Positions 46,481-58,699 are shown, counted from the stretch's first letter. The stretch: 64,000 nt of DNA from Galbula dea (GCA_013399015.1 VWZX01005783.1:249555-313554), one strand, 5' to 3'. The notes: generated by a model from the letters alone, not told the origin. Made by a program: numbers and translations.

Positions 46481-47011
46481 TCGGGGCTGTTGGGGAACCA
46501 GACCAGGTCAATCCCCTGTGGGGTGTCTAGTGTTAGGGGGATGCAAGTGAGATGTGGGGTGTTGATGCCTGCCTCGGGGACGAAAGTGAGTCAATAAAGA
46601 GCTCCCAGAGGCTGTGGTCAGAGACGTAATGAAGAAAGGTAGTTAGCTGTGGTCAGAGAGGGTGTTTACCCATGCGGTTACTGATTCTTCATGCCCTTTT
46701 GTTTGTGACATCCAGAGCAGCTGGGGTCCACTTCCCAAAGATGGCTAAACTCTCTGCGCCTCTTTCCCAGCAGGGAAGCTCAGATGCAGTGGCCTGTTCC
46801 ACGTTCATAGCAGTGAAGGCACAGAGAAATGGTAGCGTCCTCCTCATCAGCTGACGCTCTGTTGATTTGCCTTCCCTTATTCCAAAATCTGCTACAGAGG
46901 ATGCAAAGCTCCTGCTCTGTTGCTCAAAGGATTGTGCTGCCATCCTCATAGTAACGCTGTTGTTGTTCCACATATGTCAGCCCTCGGTATATCAGTCTTA
47001 GTGCACAAACA

Positions 47012-47105
47012 GCATAGAATCATGGGACACTTCCAGCAATGAAGCATTTTCAGCTTCTCTGGGCAACCTGTTCCAGTGTCTCACCACTTTCATGTGAGCA
47101 TGTTT
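47012..47105 (-). repeat. Short CR1 fragment
   Basis: ATAGAATCATGGGACAC, then CTTCTCTGGGCAACCTGTTC, the reverse complement of CR1 sequence, with the intervening part deleted. Confidence 0.75.
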
Positions 47106-47432
47106 TAGGGCAGGCCACAGGGTATGATTTGCGGTATCATTTTGTCATCCCACATCCTTTCTTCCCCTTGGATGTTTCCAACCTCTGAGTGCTTGTGCTA
47201 CCCAAAGCGATCAGGGACATGCCATGGGACATAGGCCTGCCTTGTGCAGAGAAGAGAACAATCCGAGAGTAACACAGTGAGTTTGTAACATCCCTGTGCT
47301 GTAACGGCTGAAAACCGAACCCTTACCTGACACAAAGTGGTTCAGCCTGTCTCGGTGCTGGCTGGCAGCAGAGGGGATTAGGGCTTTTCTGTGGAGAGTG
47401 AGTGTAATACACGCTAAAAGAGCAATCATTAA

Positions 47433-47945
47433 ATCATAGGATCAATCATAGAATCATAGAATGGCTCAGGTTGGAAGGGACCTTAAAAATCATCTAGTTC
47501 CAACTCCCCTACCATGGGCAGGGACTCCATATGCACTAGACCAGGTCATCCAGGGCCACATCCAGCCTGGCCTTAAACACTGCCAGGGATGGGGCCTCCA
47601 CAACCTCTCTGGGCAACCTGTTCCAGTGCCTCACCACCCTTTGGGTAAAGAACCCCCTTCTAATCTCCAGCCTAAATTTCCCCTCCTTCAGCTTGTAGCC
47701 ATTCCCTCGTGTCCTGTTGCAATCAGACCAGGAGAAAAGTCTCTCTCCTTCTGCCCTATAATCCCCCTTCAGGTACTGAAAGGCCGCTATAAGGTCCCCT
47801 CTAATCCTTCTCCTCTCCAGGCTGAACAACCCCAATTCCTTCAGCCTGTCCTCATAGGGGAGGTGCTCCAGTCCTTTGACCATCTTTGTGGCCCTCCTCT
47901 GGACCCGGTCCAGGAGGTCCACGTCTTTTTTATGCTGAGAAATAA
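47433..47945 (-). repeat. CR1 LINE fragment, best preserved in window
   Basis: Begins with repeated ATCATAGAATCATAGAATGG (the 3' terminal repeat of CR1 in reverse) and continues for about 500 bp. The minus strand has an uninterrupted frame for the reverse-transcriptase C-terminal region (LDRVQRRATKMVKGLEHLPY, WNRLPREVVEAPSLAVFKAR). It is 5' truncated and nonautonomous. The intact partial frame suggests this copy is the youngest here. Confidence 0.95.
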
Positions 47946-48136
47946 GGAGAAAAGATGACGAATGAGATCTGAAGTTCTGCCCATGCATATATAAGCTTCT
48001 GATCTGCAATGAATTATTTAGACATCTCTGCTTAAGGCCCCAGCCAGCACGACTGAGAGCTTCAGTGCTTCTTAATGCTCATCCGCTCCTGTGTGGGCCT
48101 TCTCACAGCTCATTTTCTCTTAAAAAAAGAGTTCTT

Positions 48137-48181
48137 CCTCTTAAGTTACTAAGAGGAACTTCCTCTTAAGTTATTAAGAGG
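48137..48181. repeat. Tandem pair of short hairpins
   Basis: CCTCTTA-AGTTAC-TAAGAGG (48137-48156) and CCTCTTA-AGTTAT-TAAGAGG (48162-48181): a 25-bp direct repeat in which each unit is itself a 7-bp stem with a 6-base loop. Confidence 0.85.
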
Positions 48182-49611
48182 TGAAGGATTTCTATGTGAA
48201 GGAGGAGAGTGTAGACTTTCACATTCTGAGAAGCATTATGTCATTATCAGCACCCCTTACCTGTTTGTAATCCTCAGGTCAGTGCTTGCCAGAGTGTCAT
48301 TTGTTCCTCTTAGTGCAGTTTACTATGTCTGGGGCAGAGGGAAGCTGTTTTTAATGTCTCTCTGTGTCTTCCCCAGCTCCTGTGCTAGCTTGGGTAGCAG
48401 TGAATTACAGACAGGGAGGCAAGGGGAGAGGGAAGGGTGACTGCTGAGCGTGTCATGTTTCACCAGGTTTGTACAATTTGCATCGATTTTCCACTGAATA
48501 AAAGACAAGGCTGCAAACGGTCAAGGTCAGGCATTCGGGGACAGACAGTTGCTGTTGTGAATGAGGTCATGGCTCCGGGAATGCAGTGTGCTGCAAAAGG
48601 AAGCAGCAGGGCACAGCACATCCTCTGCCCCCAACAAGGCATAGGGTAACATCGGCTGCCTCTGCAGCTATGGACCCAGCCACCATCCACACATTATGTT
48701 AGTGTTTCCCATCACCTTGCTCACTTGTGCTTGCCTTTCCACAGCAATCTGGTTTCACTGCCAGCTTTTTGCTAAGAGAGCTGTGCTCAGTATTTTTGAC
48801 TGGGCATGAGCCTTTAGTCCCTTATCTGGTGCCTCCTTGTCCTGCACTGCAGCCATTCTGTGACCCTTCCACACTCCTCCCTTGCTCCAAGAGGCAGGAA
48901 CTGCTCCCCCAAGGGCTCTGGGGTGGTTTGTGATCAACTTAGTGAGTTAAAAATAGCAGAAACACCATAGCAGCCTCAGGAGGAGCTGTGGGGTTCCTGT
49001 TGCCAGCTCAAGTGGTGACCCAGCTCTGGAGGCTGTCAGGCAGAAATAGCCTGCTGTACACCACTTGTAAGGCATCCAGCCACGATGCCACCTGAAAGAG
49101 GGCACCACCAGCACCCATTCGCTGTGACCCAGCGCATGCAGGCAAGCGCTGAAGTAGCAGGGCCACAGCAGGGCTTGGCGGCTCAAAGCCTTGAGTCCCC
49201 CGAGCCCCTCGAGCTTGGGTCTTACTGCAGAGACCTGGCTTTGTCCCTCGTAAGCTGCTCCTGGAGACATGTGGGTGGAGATGGCTGCAGGGATTGCAGA
49301 GACTGCAGAGACTGCAGAGAGGAGCTGCAGGCAGCAGTGGCAGCAGCAGCTCTGCTATACGGGCTGGGCGCAGGCAGCTCCCGGCAGCTCCGTACCGTCA
49401 CTGACCTCTGGTGGCAGCGGTTACCGGCAGCTTGCATAGGCTCCATGTCCGGGTTTTGTCTGCCCGGGGCTGGAGGTCCCCATCCTGGGATGCTGAGGGG
49501 GATGCTAGAGGGGATGCAGCATGGGCACAGACTCCTGGATCAGGTGTGGTGCTCCAGGTGACCTAGCACCAGCTCCCAGGCAGCTGTGTAGGTGTGTATA
49601 TGAGTTGGGAC

Positions 49612-50002
49612 ACTGCCCAGGTTGTTCAGCCTGAAGACGAGCAGGCTTCAGGGAGACCTTATTTCAGTCTTTCAGTACTTAAAGGAGGTTACAGGAAAAA
49701 TGGGGAGGGGCTCTGCATCAGGGAGTGTAGCGATAGAACGAAGGGTGATAGTTTTAAACTGAAAGAGAGTAGATTTAGATTAGACATAAGGAAGAAATTT
49801 TTCACTCTGAGGGTGGTGAGACACTGGAACAGGTTGCCCAGAGAAGTTGTGGATGTTTCACTCCTGGAATCTGTCAAGACCAGGTTGGACAGGGCTTGGA
49901 ACAAGTTGGTCGAGTGGAAGGTGTCCCTGTTCACTGCAGGGGTTTGAAACTAGGTGACCTTTAAGGTCCCTTTCAGCACAAAGCATTCTATAACTCTATG
50001 AA
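49612..50002 (+). repeat. CR1 LINE fragment
   Basis: Plus-strand CR1 from CAGGTTGTTCAGCCTGAAGA to the terminal CATTCTATAACTCTATGAA. It carries a damaged reverse-transcriptase tail (LRVVRHWNRLPREVVDVS). Orientation is opposite to the copy at 47.4 kb. Confidence 0.93.
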
Positions 50003-50273
50003 CACCTGGGATTAGGTGAAAGCAGCTCACATCAGCAGTGACCGATACAGGGGTGAAACAGCCATTTCCCAAAAGAGTGTGTGTATCAGTGGGCACCGGA
50101 CTCGTTTGAGGGTTCTGTGTCCTGCACCCTTCTAGGGTAACTACATGGAGTACTTTTAGACCACTGCTTTCCCCTCTACCCCCTGTGTTATTTATTTGAG
50201 AAATTTTTGCATTTAATTTAAAAATTAGCTTAACTTGGCTTCAAACATTATTTTTCAACCTAATTGAAATGTA

Positions 50274-50292
50274 GTGTGTGTGTGTGTGTGTG
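50274..50292. repeat. (TG)n microsatellite
   Basis: About nine uninterrupted TG units. Confidence 0.9.
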
Positions 50293-52199
50293 AATGTCTT
50301 CTAATTGCTTTGAAGAACCTAATAAGAGGCTCCTTAAAGCAACAAAGAGCTTAAAGCTGGAGGGTTTTGATAAATTTAACATTAGCTTTGCATTTCCACA
50401 GGGATTTGAAAATATCAGACTTGTAAGGATATTTACTTGAGCTATGTAATGCAATTTGTCCTTCTTCAAAGAGGTGTTGCTCTGCCCAGCTGACTGCGGG
50501 AGGGCTGCAGCGTGCTGCAGCAATGCTGGGGAGCATGACCTCCTGATGGCCAGCTGGATGGGGCGAAGCTTTGGGACATAACAGGACAAATCTGTCAGCC
50601 TGGCTTTGGTGTGCTGGCCAGGAAGGATGCCCAGCAGGGATCAGCATGGTGCTGGCAGCACAGAGGAGCACGTGAAAAGTGCATCAGTGTGTATGTGCTA
50701 CGTGAATGCTCTGTTTTGTAAATTTCTCCTTGTTTTAGAACTTTTATCTATTTCTGTTTATAAATACAATTTAGTTTTATTCTTTAGATCTCACAGGCCT
50801 GTAGTGGTGGGTCAGTTCCTAGGCTCCAGGGTCAGAAAGAAGAGATTCAGCCTCTCCTACACCCACTCCTCTGGCCCCACATCCCTACAAAGACCCACCG
50901 CTGTTTTGCACCCATGACCTCCTGCAGTAGGTGCAAGAGCTTGAGGCTTACACATCAGGACTGAGCCTCTCTCTGTGCTTGCAAGTGTGAAATCCAGCAC
51001 AGTTCTCAGGCTCTGCAGAGCAGGGATTGGATTTTTATCTGCCCTTGGCTTCGAATCTGATCGTGAGCATCATCACTTCTGGCTGAGCTGGTGCCTGACG
51101 GCTGCAGGCAGCTGATAACAGAACCTTGCTGGGGGGTAAGTGGCTCATTAAAATATGATGTATCAACAATTTCCCAGTCATAATTTCAGCTGAAGCATCC
51201 AACCGAGGATCGAGACACCAGCCCCAGTCAGTTGCCAAAACAGCACATGGACACAGCCTCTCTGGGGAGTTGTTTCCTTCCAGCCTATGGCTTGTAAAAG
51301 GTGACAGAGGGAAAGTCCTTTCCCAGAGTTTGGGAGACTCCCAGCTGAATTCCCTTTAAGTGACCCTGAGCAAGGCCTGAACTCTCCAGCCCACAGGGCA
51401 AAACACACTCTGCTTCCTGATGAGAGGAACCTGAGATGGAGGAGTCAATGACCTTCAGATGTGATTAGGCCCTATAGGGTGGGACTCTATAGTTTCCAGT
51501 AATAGGTATTTACTTGAGTAATAAAAGTAATTGGATTTAAGTGAAGCTGTTGGATTGTGGGTGTCACACATGGGCTTGCTGGGCTGTGAAATTTAGTTCT
51601 CAAAGATCAGACAAGTTAGGACTTAGGGCCAGGACATAATTTCTGAGAAACAGCTTTTAGTGTGGTTTGAAGCTCCTTGAAATAACATCTTGATGTGCTC
51701 CCAGGTTGTTTCCTAGGTTGTGTGGGACACCTATAACTGAACACACCCTGCAGCTCTTGGGGGCTTCAGCAGGGAAGCTCCAATTAGGTTTCAGCTTTGA
51801 ATCCACGGGAGGAGAATTTCCACTCGGCGCTCTTGGTTCTCACACAGGCAAGTTCTGAGCAAGGACCACGGTTTAAGGGGTGGGCTCAAACTCCCCACGC
51901 TGGTGGGGGCTGGGAGCCCGATTCTGTGTGGATTTCTTACAGTGATTCTTCCTGAGGGACTTTGTGGCACTCGGCTCAGACTTGCTCTCAGCGTTTCAGT
52001 GGTGAAAACGTGCTTTCCTTGGAGGCTTCGGTGAACTCCAGCCGGTCGGTGGAGACTCCCCTCCTGGGAACTCCGGTGTGTGCACATCCCCCCCCGCCAA
52101 GGCAGCCCCCGGGGGCTCAGGGTGCAGCCCGGGAGGGTGGGGGGTGTGAAGTGGCAGTTACATAAGGCTTTACATAACTGGGCACGGTGATGTGACTCC

Positions 52200-52660
52200 C
52201 CCCGGTTAGGGCCAGGTCCCCTCCGGGGCACGGAGGAGGCGGGAGCGCGCAGGAGCCGCATCCCCGCGGGGATCGGTGCCTGCGCTCCGGGGCTGCTCAG
52301 CGCCGGGACAGGTCGGTTCCGGGTTGAGGTTTGACAGCGGGGACACCCTCTCAGCCCTCCTCCCTTCTTCCCCGGAGGGACCGCCCGGCCCTGGCCCTGG
52401 CCCCCGCCCGCCCTGCGGCAGCGCTCCCGGTACCGGCACCAGCATGGCCTCGGGCAAGGCAGCGGGAGAGCGACGCTGGGAGCTGGTGCGCTGGTGAGTG
52501 CGGGACCGGGCTGGGTGTGTCCGGTCCTGAGCTGGTTTGAGGGGTTCTGGTCCTGGGCTGGGAGTGTCCGAGGGCTGCACTGGGGGTGTCTCATCCTGGG
52601 CTGGGGGGTCCCGGCAGGCTCGCGGAGGGGGGACCCCAGCGGGTGACCGTGGGAAGGAGA
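52200..52660 (+). promoter_or_regulatory. CpG-rich promoter of the plus-strand gene
   Basis: A CpG-dense block surrounding the ATG at 52444, with no clear TATA box. Its position directly over a start codon with a good donor supports a real first exon. Confidence 0.6.
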
Positions 52661-54973
52661 GGTGGTAAGTTTGCAAGGGGTTCACCTACTTTGGTGTGAG
52701 GAGGAGGGAGTGGAGGGTGCTCCTAGCCCGGGGGGAGTCCCGGCTGCTGAGTCAGGTGGAGGATGGAATCCCGACCGAGGGTTTTGTGGGTGGCAAGGAC
52801 CTAACCCCAGTCCCCTGGCGCTCCTCGGGGGACCCCGAGGGTCGCAGCATCGTCTCCGGTGTGGGAGTCTTTGGGGGTGCCAGTGGGGTGGCTGCTCCAG
52901 CCCGAGTGGGTATGCTGGGGTGTGAGGACAGCTGCTGTGAGAGGCATCTCTGGCATTTGGGGTCCTTTTGAGATGAAAGAGTTGGATCCTACAGTGAGAT
53001 CCTGCTACTGGAAAATGTCCTAACACCCCCCCCCCCCTCCCCTCCCCCCCGCCGAAGAGTGTGGGGAGCAGCAGTGTCCTGGGCATGGGCATGCAGGGCA
53101 TGCTTTGGGGGCACCCTTGTTGCTGTTGTAGGGTGCAGGGGTGCTAAGGTTGCCTCAGGATTTGGTGCTACAGCATCCCTCTGGGGATAGGACAGTTGCA
53201 GTGACAGGAGCACTGGGATGGGCTGACATTGGAAACAAGCTCTCTCTGTATTTATTTATTTTTTTATTTTAATTGTGTAGTTCGTGACGTCCAAAGCTTG
53301 TGACTTTTGAGCAGGGAGACGCAGCAATGCCAGGCTGTGGCTGGGGTGCCTTTGGCTGCAGCCTGGTGCTGCTGATGTAAGAGCTGGAAGCTGGCCGAGG
53401 GCTCCCACATCCCATCACCGGCTGGGCAGGGAGCAGAGCCTAACTGGATGCTGGGGCTCCCAGGGATGGGTGGGATCCCTGAAAATATGGGAGAATAGAC
53501 AGTGTGGAAATCATTAGAGGATTGCTCTAAGCTTGTGAAATCTTTTGCTTTTCTTTCTTTTTTTCTCTTCTCCTCAGCAGCCTGGGGTGCTTCTTGCATA
53601 CTTGGACCCAAACTGTTACAATGGCTCCTTGACTTGGCTGTTCTTCCATCCCTGCTGTCTCATCCCTCTTTTTGTCCCCAAAAGTTACTGTGATGCTTGC
53701 CTCTGCTTTGTGCAATGTTCTCGCATGCAAGAGCTTCAGGGGAGCATTGGGACTGCAATGTACTTCTTTGGTTTTACCAAGGAAAACTAGCAGGTCATAC
53801 TGTACCAGGGACACTCAGGGAGCTTTTCAGGCTTCCTTATGCTGAGAGCAGGAGGTCCTGTCTGGGTTCCTGTGCTGCTACTGTCCCTGGCTTCAGCAGG
53901 ACCCCATAATCCGGGTGAGTTCAGGCAGGTGGCAGAGCCCAGCAGCAGTGAAGGTCTCCAGCCATAGCCCTGTGCATTAGGGTTCCAGGGAACCTGTGGC
54001 ACATTCCCTTGGCCCCAGCATGACTGGATGCCTGTGGTTAATGGTGGGAATATAATGCCTGGAGCATCCACACACAGGGGAGAGGGACTGCCAGCTCACA
54101 CCAGCCCTGGCTGCTGTTCATGGACACTGCAGCTGTGTGTGTGCATGCATGTGTCTCTGACCAGTACTACAGGGGCTTTAAATAATTAATCACTTGCTGA
54201 TGAAATTTCTTGTTCAGAGGAGGGTGTGTGAAGAGCAGCTGGCTGTTGGGATGGAGGAGGCCGCAGAACTATGCTGTAAAAGATGGGAACAACTATGGTT
54301 ACTGACATTTGCTGATGTAATGGAGAACCCTTACTTCTTTAATCAAAATAATAACCATCAATTCATCACTTGAATATTACTTAATAACCCTCAACATCTG
54401 GTCTGACATTTAAAACGATGTTAGAAAGCCATTGGCCTGCTTTTGGAGCTGGTGATGATGCTGGGGACAAGGCTGCTGGTGAGGAGTGTCTGTGTGGGAG
54501 CTGCTAGAGGCAGGCTGTGCCGAGGGTGATGGGCACCACTGCTCTGGTGACCACAGTGGCAGGAGGCGACCATGCCCTCCCCGGGGTCTGCCCTTGAAGG
54601 GGGATGCACTGTCCCAGTGGTGACTGCGTGCTGTGGGAGTGTCTGCTGATGGGCAGCAAGGGATGTGGGCAACACAGGGATGCAGACGGATGGGGCTGTA
54701 GTGTCATTTTGCTGCTTCCACCAAGGAACTTGGAGGTGGTGCTGGACTGGCAGCTCCAAGCAGTGCTGCTGAGCCAGCTGCTCCCCACGTCCTGCAGCTC
54801 CCTCTCCACAGTCCTGTGCTAATAAATATTTCAGTCTCCCCTGCTGTTATTTTTAGGTACGTGCGAGAGGGCCGGTTTCGGATCGAGGAGAGGACACTGA
54901 CAGCTTTCCAGTGGCTGTACTCGCCCCACCAGCACCGCATCGTCAGCCGGGCAGACCTGGGCTCACCCAGCAG
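52444..54973 (+). CDS. 5' coding exons of a RAP1GAP2-like gene (two exons; remainder to the right)
   Basis: Exon 1 (52444-52493) begins MASGKAAGERRWELVRW in a CpG island. Exon 2 (54857-54973) follows acceptor ATTTTTAG and encodes YVREGRFRIEERTLTAFQWL then YSPHQHRIVSRADLGSPS, ending in phase 2 at GTAAGG. The split Trp codon (TG + G) joins them exactly. The peptide is basic and aromatic, with no catalytic domain. Mammalian synteny CLUH(-), CCDC92B(-), RAP1GAP2(+) matches this window's order and strands, so this is probably an upstream alternative N-terminus of RAP1GAP2, a GTPase-activating protein for Rap1. I do not recall this sequence from the known proteins, so the gene name is left blank. 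Exon reality is fairly sure; the name is inferred. Confidence 0.65.
52494..54856 (+). other. Intron 1 of the plus-strand gene
   Basis: Contains a poly-C tract (about 53026-53050) and an AT-rich (TTTA)n-like tract at 53250-53275. No other exon supported. Confidence 0.65.
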
Positions 54974-57589
54974 GTAAGGGGGGCAGTCGGTGCAGGGCTA
55001 GGGGCCCATGTCTCCTGCCTGTGCTGCTGGCAGTCTGCTCTGTCATGAGCCTCATGGTTTTGGCATGGAACTCCTGAGCCTCAGCCTATCTCTGGAGCCC
55101 TGTGAACATCCAAGCACCCTTGGGTTTCACTTTAAGATGAGGTTTCTGATACAAGGGTTGCAGGTGGGAGCTGCCAACATCGTGTGAGCACCCCTGTGTT
55201 TTAAAGGAATGGGGAGGACAAATTACTGACTGCACCCCCAAAGTTTTATTTTTAAAACTCTCACACTTTTGGTCAAGTACCCAATCTTGTGAGGACCTGC
55301 CTTGTGCATGTAGCACTCTTGAGATTTAATTAAAAAGTAAATGGGGAGCCAGGGGCTGCAAATCTCCCAACCACAAGTGACTTCTGGGAAATGTTTGTTC
55401 TGACACCCTGATTTTGTCTGGTGTTTCAGCTCTCCCCTTCACAGCTAGCTGAGGATATGTCTCAGAGTTGCATCCTGCGCATGTGTCGTTGCTCTCCCTG
55501 CTGATGTATATGCATCACTGTCATTTTGGATCTAAGTCTTTGGTGGTAAAATGCCATTATCATAAAAGCCTAGTGGGCCTGAAGACACATATAGTGCAGT
55601 GCCTGTTAACAGCACTGGAACACGTCTGAGTTCCTGTCTGGCTGCGTGGCTAAAAGCTTTTCCCTCTGTATTTCAGTAGCAGTTTTGCTCTGAGAGCCCT
55701 TGAAGCTCTGAAGTATTTATCTCCCCGGAATCACGTGTGCCAGACTAACAGCGGGATGGAGGGAGTGCACAGAATGGTGGCTCACTCTGGGGGCTCTTGG
55801 AGGCTCCCCCAGAGTGAGGTGTCTTGGGGTGGGCGTGGTGGTGCAGAGGAGGAACAGGAGGGAAGGACATCCACACCTTGAAGAGATTTCTAGGAGCAGA
55901 AGGGAGGTGCCCCACCTTCCTCCTTGGGAGCTATGGTGTGTGTCATGGCTGGGCTACTCTTTCACATGCCACGGAAGAGGCTTCCCAAAAACTGGAGTTA
56001 CCATGCTGGTTATTGATTTTTAACTGAATTTTGCAAACTGCTATCAAAGGCTGCATTCATCTCACCCCCAATGCATCTGTATCATACAACATGTGGAACT
56101 TCAATATGTGTAATGTCATTCATAATTAAGTACCATTTGGGTTAATCCCACTGCATTAGTTTGATTTCTCAGAGGGCTGAGAAGTTATCTAGAGAAGTCT
56201 GCTAGAGTGTGAGAGGGACATCAGTGGCCAGTTATGAATGGTACCTGCATCCCTCTTATGGAGATGAAATCTTTATTCACCTTGCAGTGAGGGCCGCAGG
56301 GCAAAATCCAGCTCAGCGGGTCCTGGGTTTGCCTAGCTCTGACTTCAGCCAGCTTGGGCAGATCCTGCAGCCAGGGAGCAGAGCTGCAAACCATCGGGTG
56401 TTATTTGCTTCAGCAGCTGCTCCGTGGGATGTGTTACTGTCTTTAAAGCTCCTCATTTGTTACCTGTAGCAGTGGGGCATCCTGCAGCCTCCTGACCCAG
56501 TGTGTCCAAGCTGCCAGATGAGGGCCAGGCCCAGGGTAAGTGGTCCAGCTGTGCCCACCTGCCAGTGCTGATGTTCGTCTTAGCCATGACGTGTTGCTGT
56601 GGAGGCTTCAGGTCAGGGATGTTTTAGTGCCTTGGGTGACATGCTGACACTGGGATTCTCTGTGGCATTTCAAGCTATCACATTACTTGTCACATTAATT
56701 GGATCCCTGCCTCTGTTTTGCACTTACTGCTTTTTCTTTTTCTAATGGTAGTGGCACAGCTGAGCCAAGAGGCTGCTTGGTCTGCTGGAAGGATAGATCT
56801 GACAGGTGTATTGTATTATTTTCATTATTTATAGACATTAAGGTACTCATCAGTCCCACTTGAGCAGCACTTTATAGATGGGTGAGAGCGTGGGTCCCAC
56901 TGCCTATAGCTCTTCATGCAGACACACCAGGTGACCAGCAGCTAGGCCACCACCTGAGGTTAGTTAACTAGGTTGGTTTTGCCCTGGTCCCACACAGAGT
57001 GCTGTGTCTGGAGGCAGCAGATACACTGCTGAGCTGCTTTGCTGGGGTGAGCCTCTCCTTCAGCAAAGGAAGCCTTTTGACAGCTGGGCCCTGCTGCTGG
57101 GGAACTGTATGTTGCCTGTGGCTGTTTGCAGTGCAGAACAAACCTGAACCCAGGAGATGACGGTAGTTTTAAAGAGTGACCAGGCTGTCGGGGACATTAT
57201 GTGGGTGCTGGCCTGGCCAAGCCATGTGTATTCCTGCTGGGACTGGGCAGGATGGGGGGGGTGGCAGCCAGACAGGGAGCTACCTTGGTGTTTACTGCTG
57301 TCAAAACAGGATTCAGGGCTGAAAAAAAAAAAAAAAGCCAATTTAATTGGTTTCACTGAATCTCTTCAGGAACCAGCGGGACCAAAGTGATGCAGGCTGT
57401 GATGACCAGGCTGAGCTTTGTGGTCTATGCCCATCCTTTGGGCTTGGCTGGGGGACAGCAGCATGGGTGCCTTCTGAGCTAGAAAGGATAGGCTCGTTGG
57501 TGGGAATGGAGATTCGGCCTTTTCTTTCAGTAGGTCCACATTTTGACCCTGGGAGCTCTTCTTTGGTCCAGTCTGTTTGTCTTTAACTG

Positions 57590-58018
57590 TAAGAGACGAA
57601 GGGACTCACATGTAAGAGCTATGAGGAGTGGCTGAAGGAGATTGGAGATGTTCAGCCTGGAGAAAAGGAGGCTCAAGGGAGGTATTCTCACAGTTTTCAA
57701 CTCCCTGGAAGGAGGTTGGAGTGAGGTGGAGGTTGGTCTTTTCTTCCAAGGAACCAAGTGACGGGACAAGAGGAAATGGTCTCAAGTTGTGCCAGAGGAT
57801 GTTTAGGTTAAATATTAGGAAAAAATTATTCCCTGAAAAAGTGTTGCCAAGCCCTGGCACTGGCTGCCCAGGACAGTGATGGAGTCGCCATGCTTGGAGG
57901 GGTTTAAAAGCTGTGTAGATGTGGTGCTGAGGGACATGGTTCAGTGGTGATGTGGCAGTGCTGGTTGACGGTTGGACTGGATGATCTGCTCTTCTCCAAC
58001 CTGAAGGATTCTATCATT
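57590..58018 (+). repeat. CR1 LINE fragment
   Basis: Plus-strand CR1: GAGATGTTCAGCCTGGAGAA, ACTCCCTGGAAGGAGGTTGG and the terminal GGTTGGACTGGATGATCTGC then GATTCTATCATTTTCT. More diverged than the other copies. Confidence 0.92.
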
Positions 58019-58402
58019 TTCTAGTTACTTGTTCACAAAACAGCCCTTTCACCCTAAAAGCCCCAGGCAGGTTTAACAGGCAAGATCCTCACCTTTTGCT
58101 GCTGAGTATCTCTTCAGCAATGTTACTGAAGTCCCGGTGGTAAATTTTGAGCATCTTGAGCCTCATATTCATTCCTTCCCCCCAAAAAGGAATCCAGTCC
58201 CAGGTTCCAGCTTGCTTACACACTTCATCCGAGCAGCACTTGCTCCTCTCCCTCTACAGTTGTGATGTATAGAGGCTTCGGCAGGGCAGGGGGTGGGAGG
58301 TGGCTCTCCCCCAGTACCCCCCGGCTTGGTGCTGGCTGGGCCAGGGCTGTCAGCCCACCCATCCCTCTCCTCCCCCGGGTCTCCGCGGGTGCGCAGCAGC
58401 AG

Positions 58403-58425
58403 GCGCAGCCTCTTTGGCGGATGCG
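58403..58425 (+). CDS. Possible 23-nt third exon of the RAP1GAP2-like gene
   Basis: GCAGCAGCAG is followed by 23 bases and a GTAAGC donor, with a pyrimidine-rich tract (CCCATCCCTCTCCTCCCCC) upstream. Joined to exon 2 it continues SPSRRSLFGGC and ends in phase 1. It resembles the RKRSVSFGGFG-type N-terminus remembered for RAP1GAP family members, which also ends at an exon boundary. It lies in a local CpG-rich patch (58290-58520), so it may instead belong to an alternative first exon. Speculative. Confidence 0.3.
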
Positions 58426-58643
58426 GTAAGCGCGCGGCTGAGGACCGCGCTGCTCCTCACCGCCCCGCGCAGGGGCTGGCTCTGCACAGAGAGCAGCGAG
58501 GAGAGACAGGTAAGATGCTGGTGGGCTGCGAAATCCGAGCTGCGGTCACGATATACAGCGGAACTGACAGAGGGTCTGGGATGTAGATATCCAGCGGGAG
58601 GCTTCAGCAAGGGAGGTTTGAGTCTCTGTTCGTCCTTGTTTGG

Positions 58644-58652
58644 TTTTTTTTT

Positions 58653-58694
<42 letters not shown>
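58644..58694. repeat. Poly-T tract, about 50 bp
   Basis: An almost pure T run broken by one G. Length in the assembly is unreliable for such tracts. Confidence 0.9.

Positions 58695-58699
<5 letters not shown>

Larger units (their letters stand above)
46481..52199. other. Intergenic region between CCDC92B and the plus-strand gene
   Basis: About 5.7 kb with three CR1 pieces, a double hairpin repeat at 48137-48181, a TG dinucleotide tract and no supported gene. A plus-strand AATAAA at about 46593 could end a short divergent transcript from the island (inference). Confidence 0.6.

Noticed and set aside
47536..48009. 157-aa frame as a host gene
   Set aside because: It is the 3' end of a 5'-truncated CR1 reverse-transcriptase frame, so it is recorded as a repeat.
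51791..52594. 267-aa minus-strand open frame
   Set aside because: Pro-, Arg- and Ser-rich composition follows from the GC-rich promoter of the plus-strand gene, and it runs antisense to that gene's first exon. It also shows that long frames can occur by chance here.
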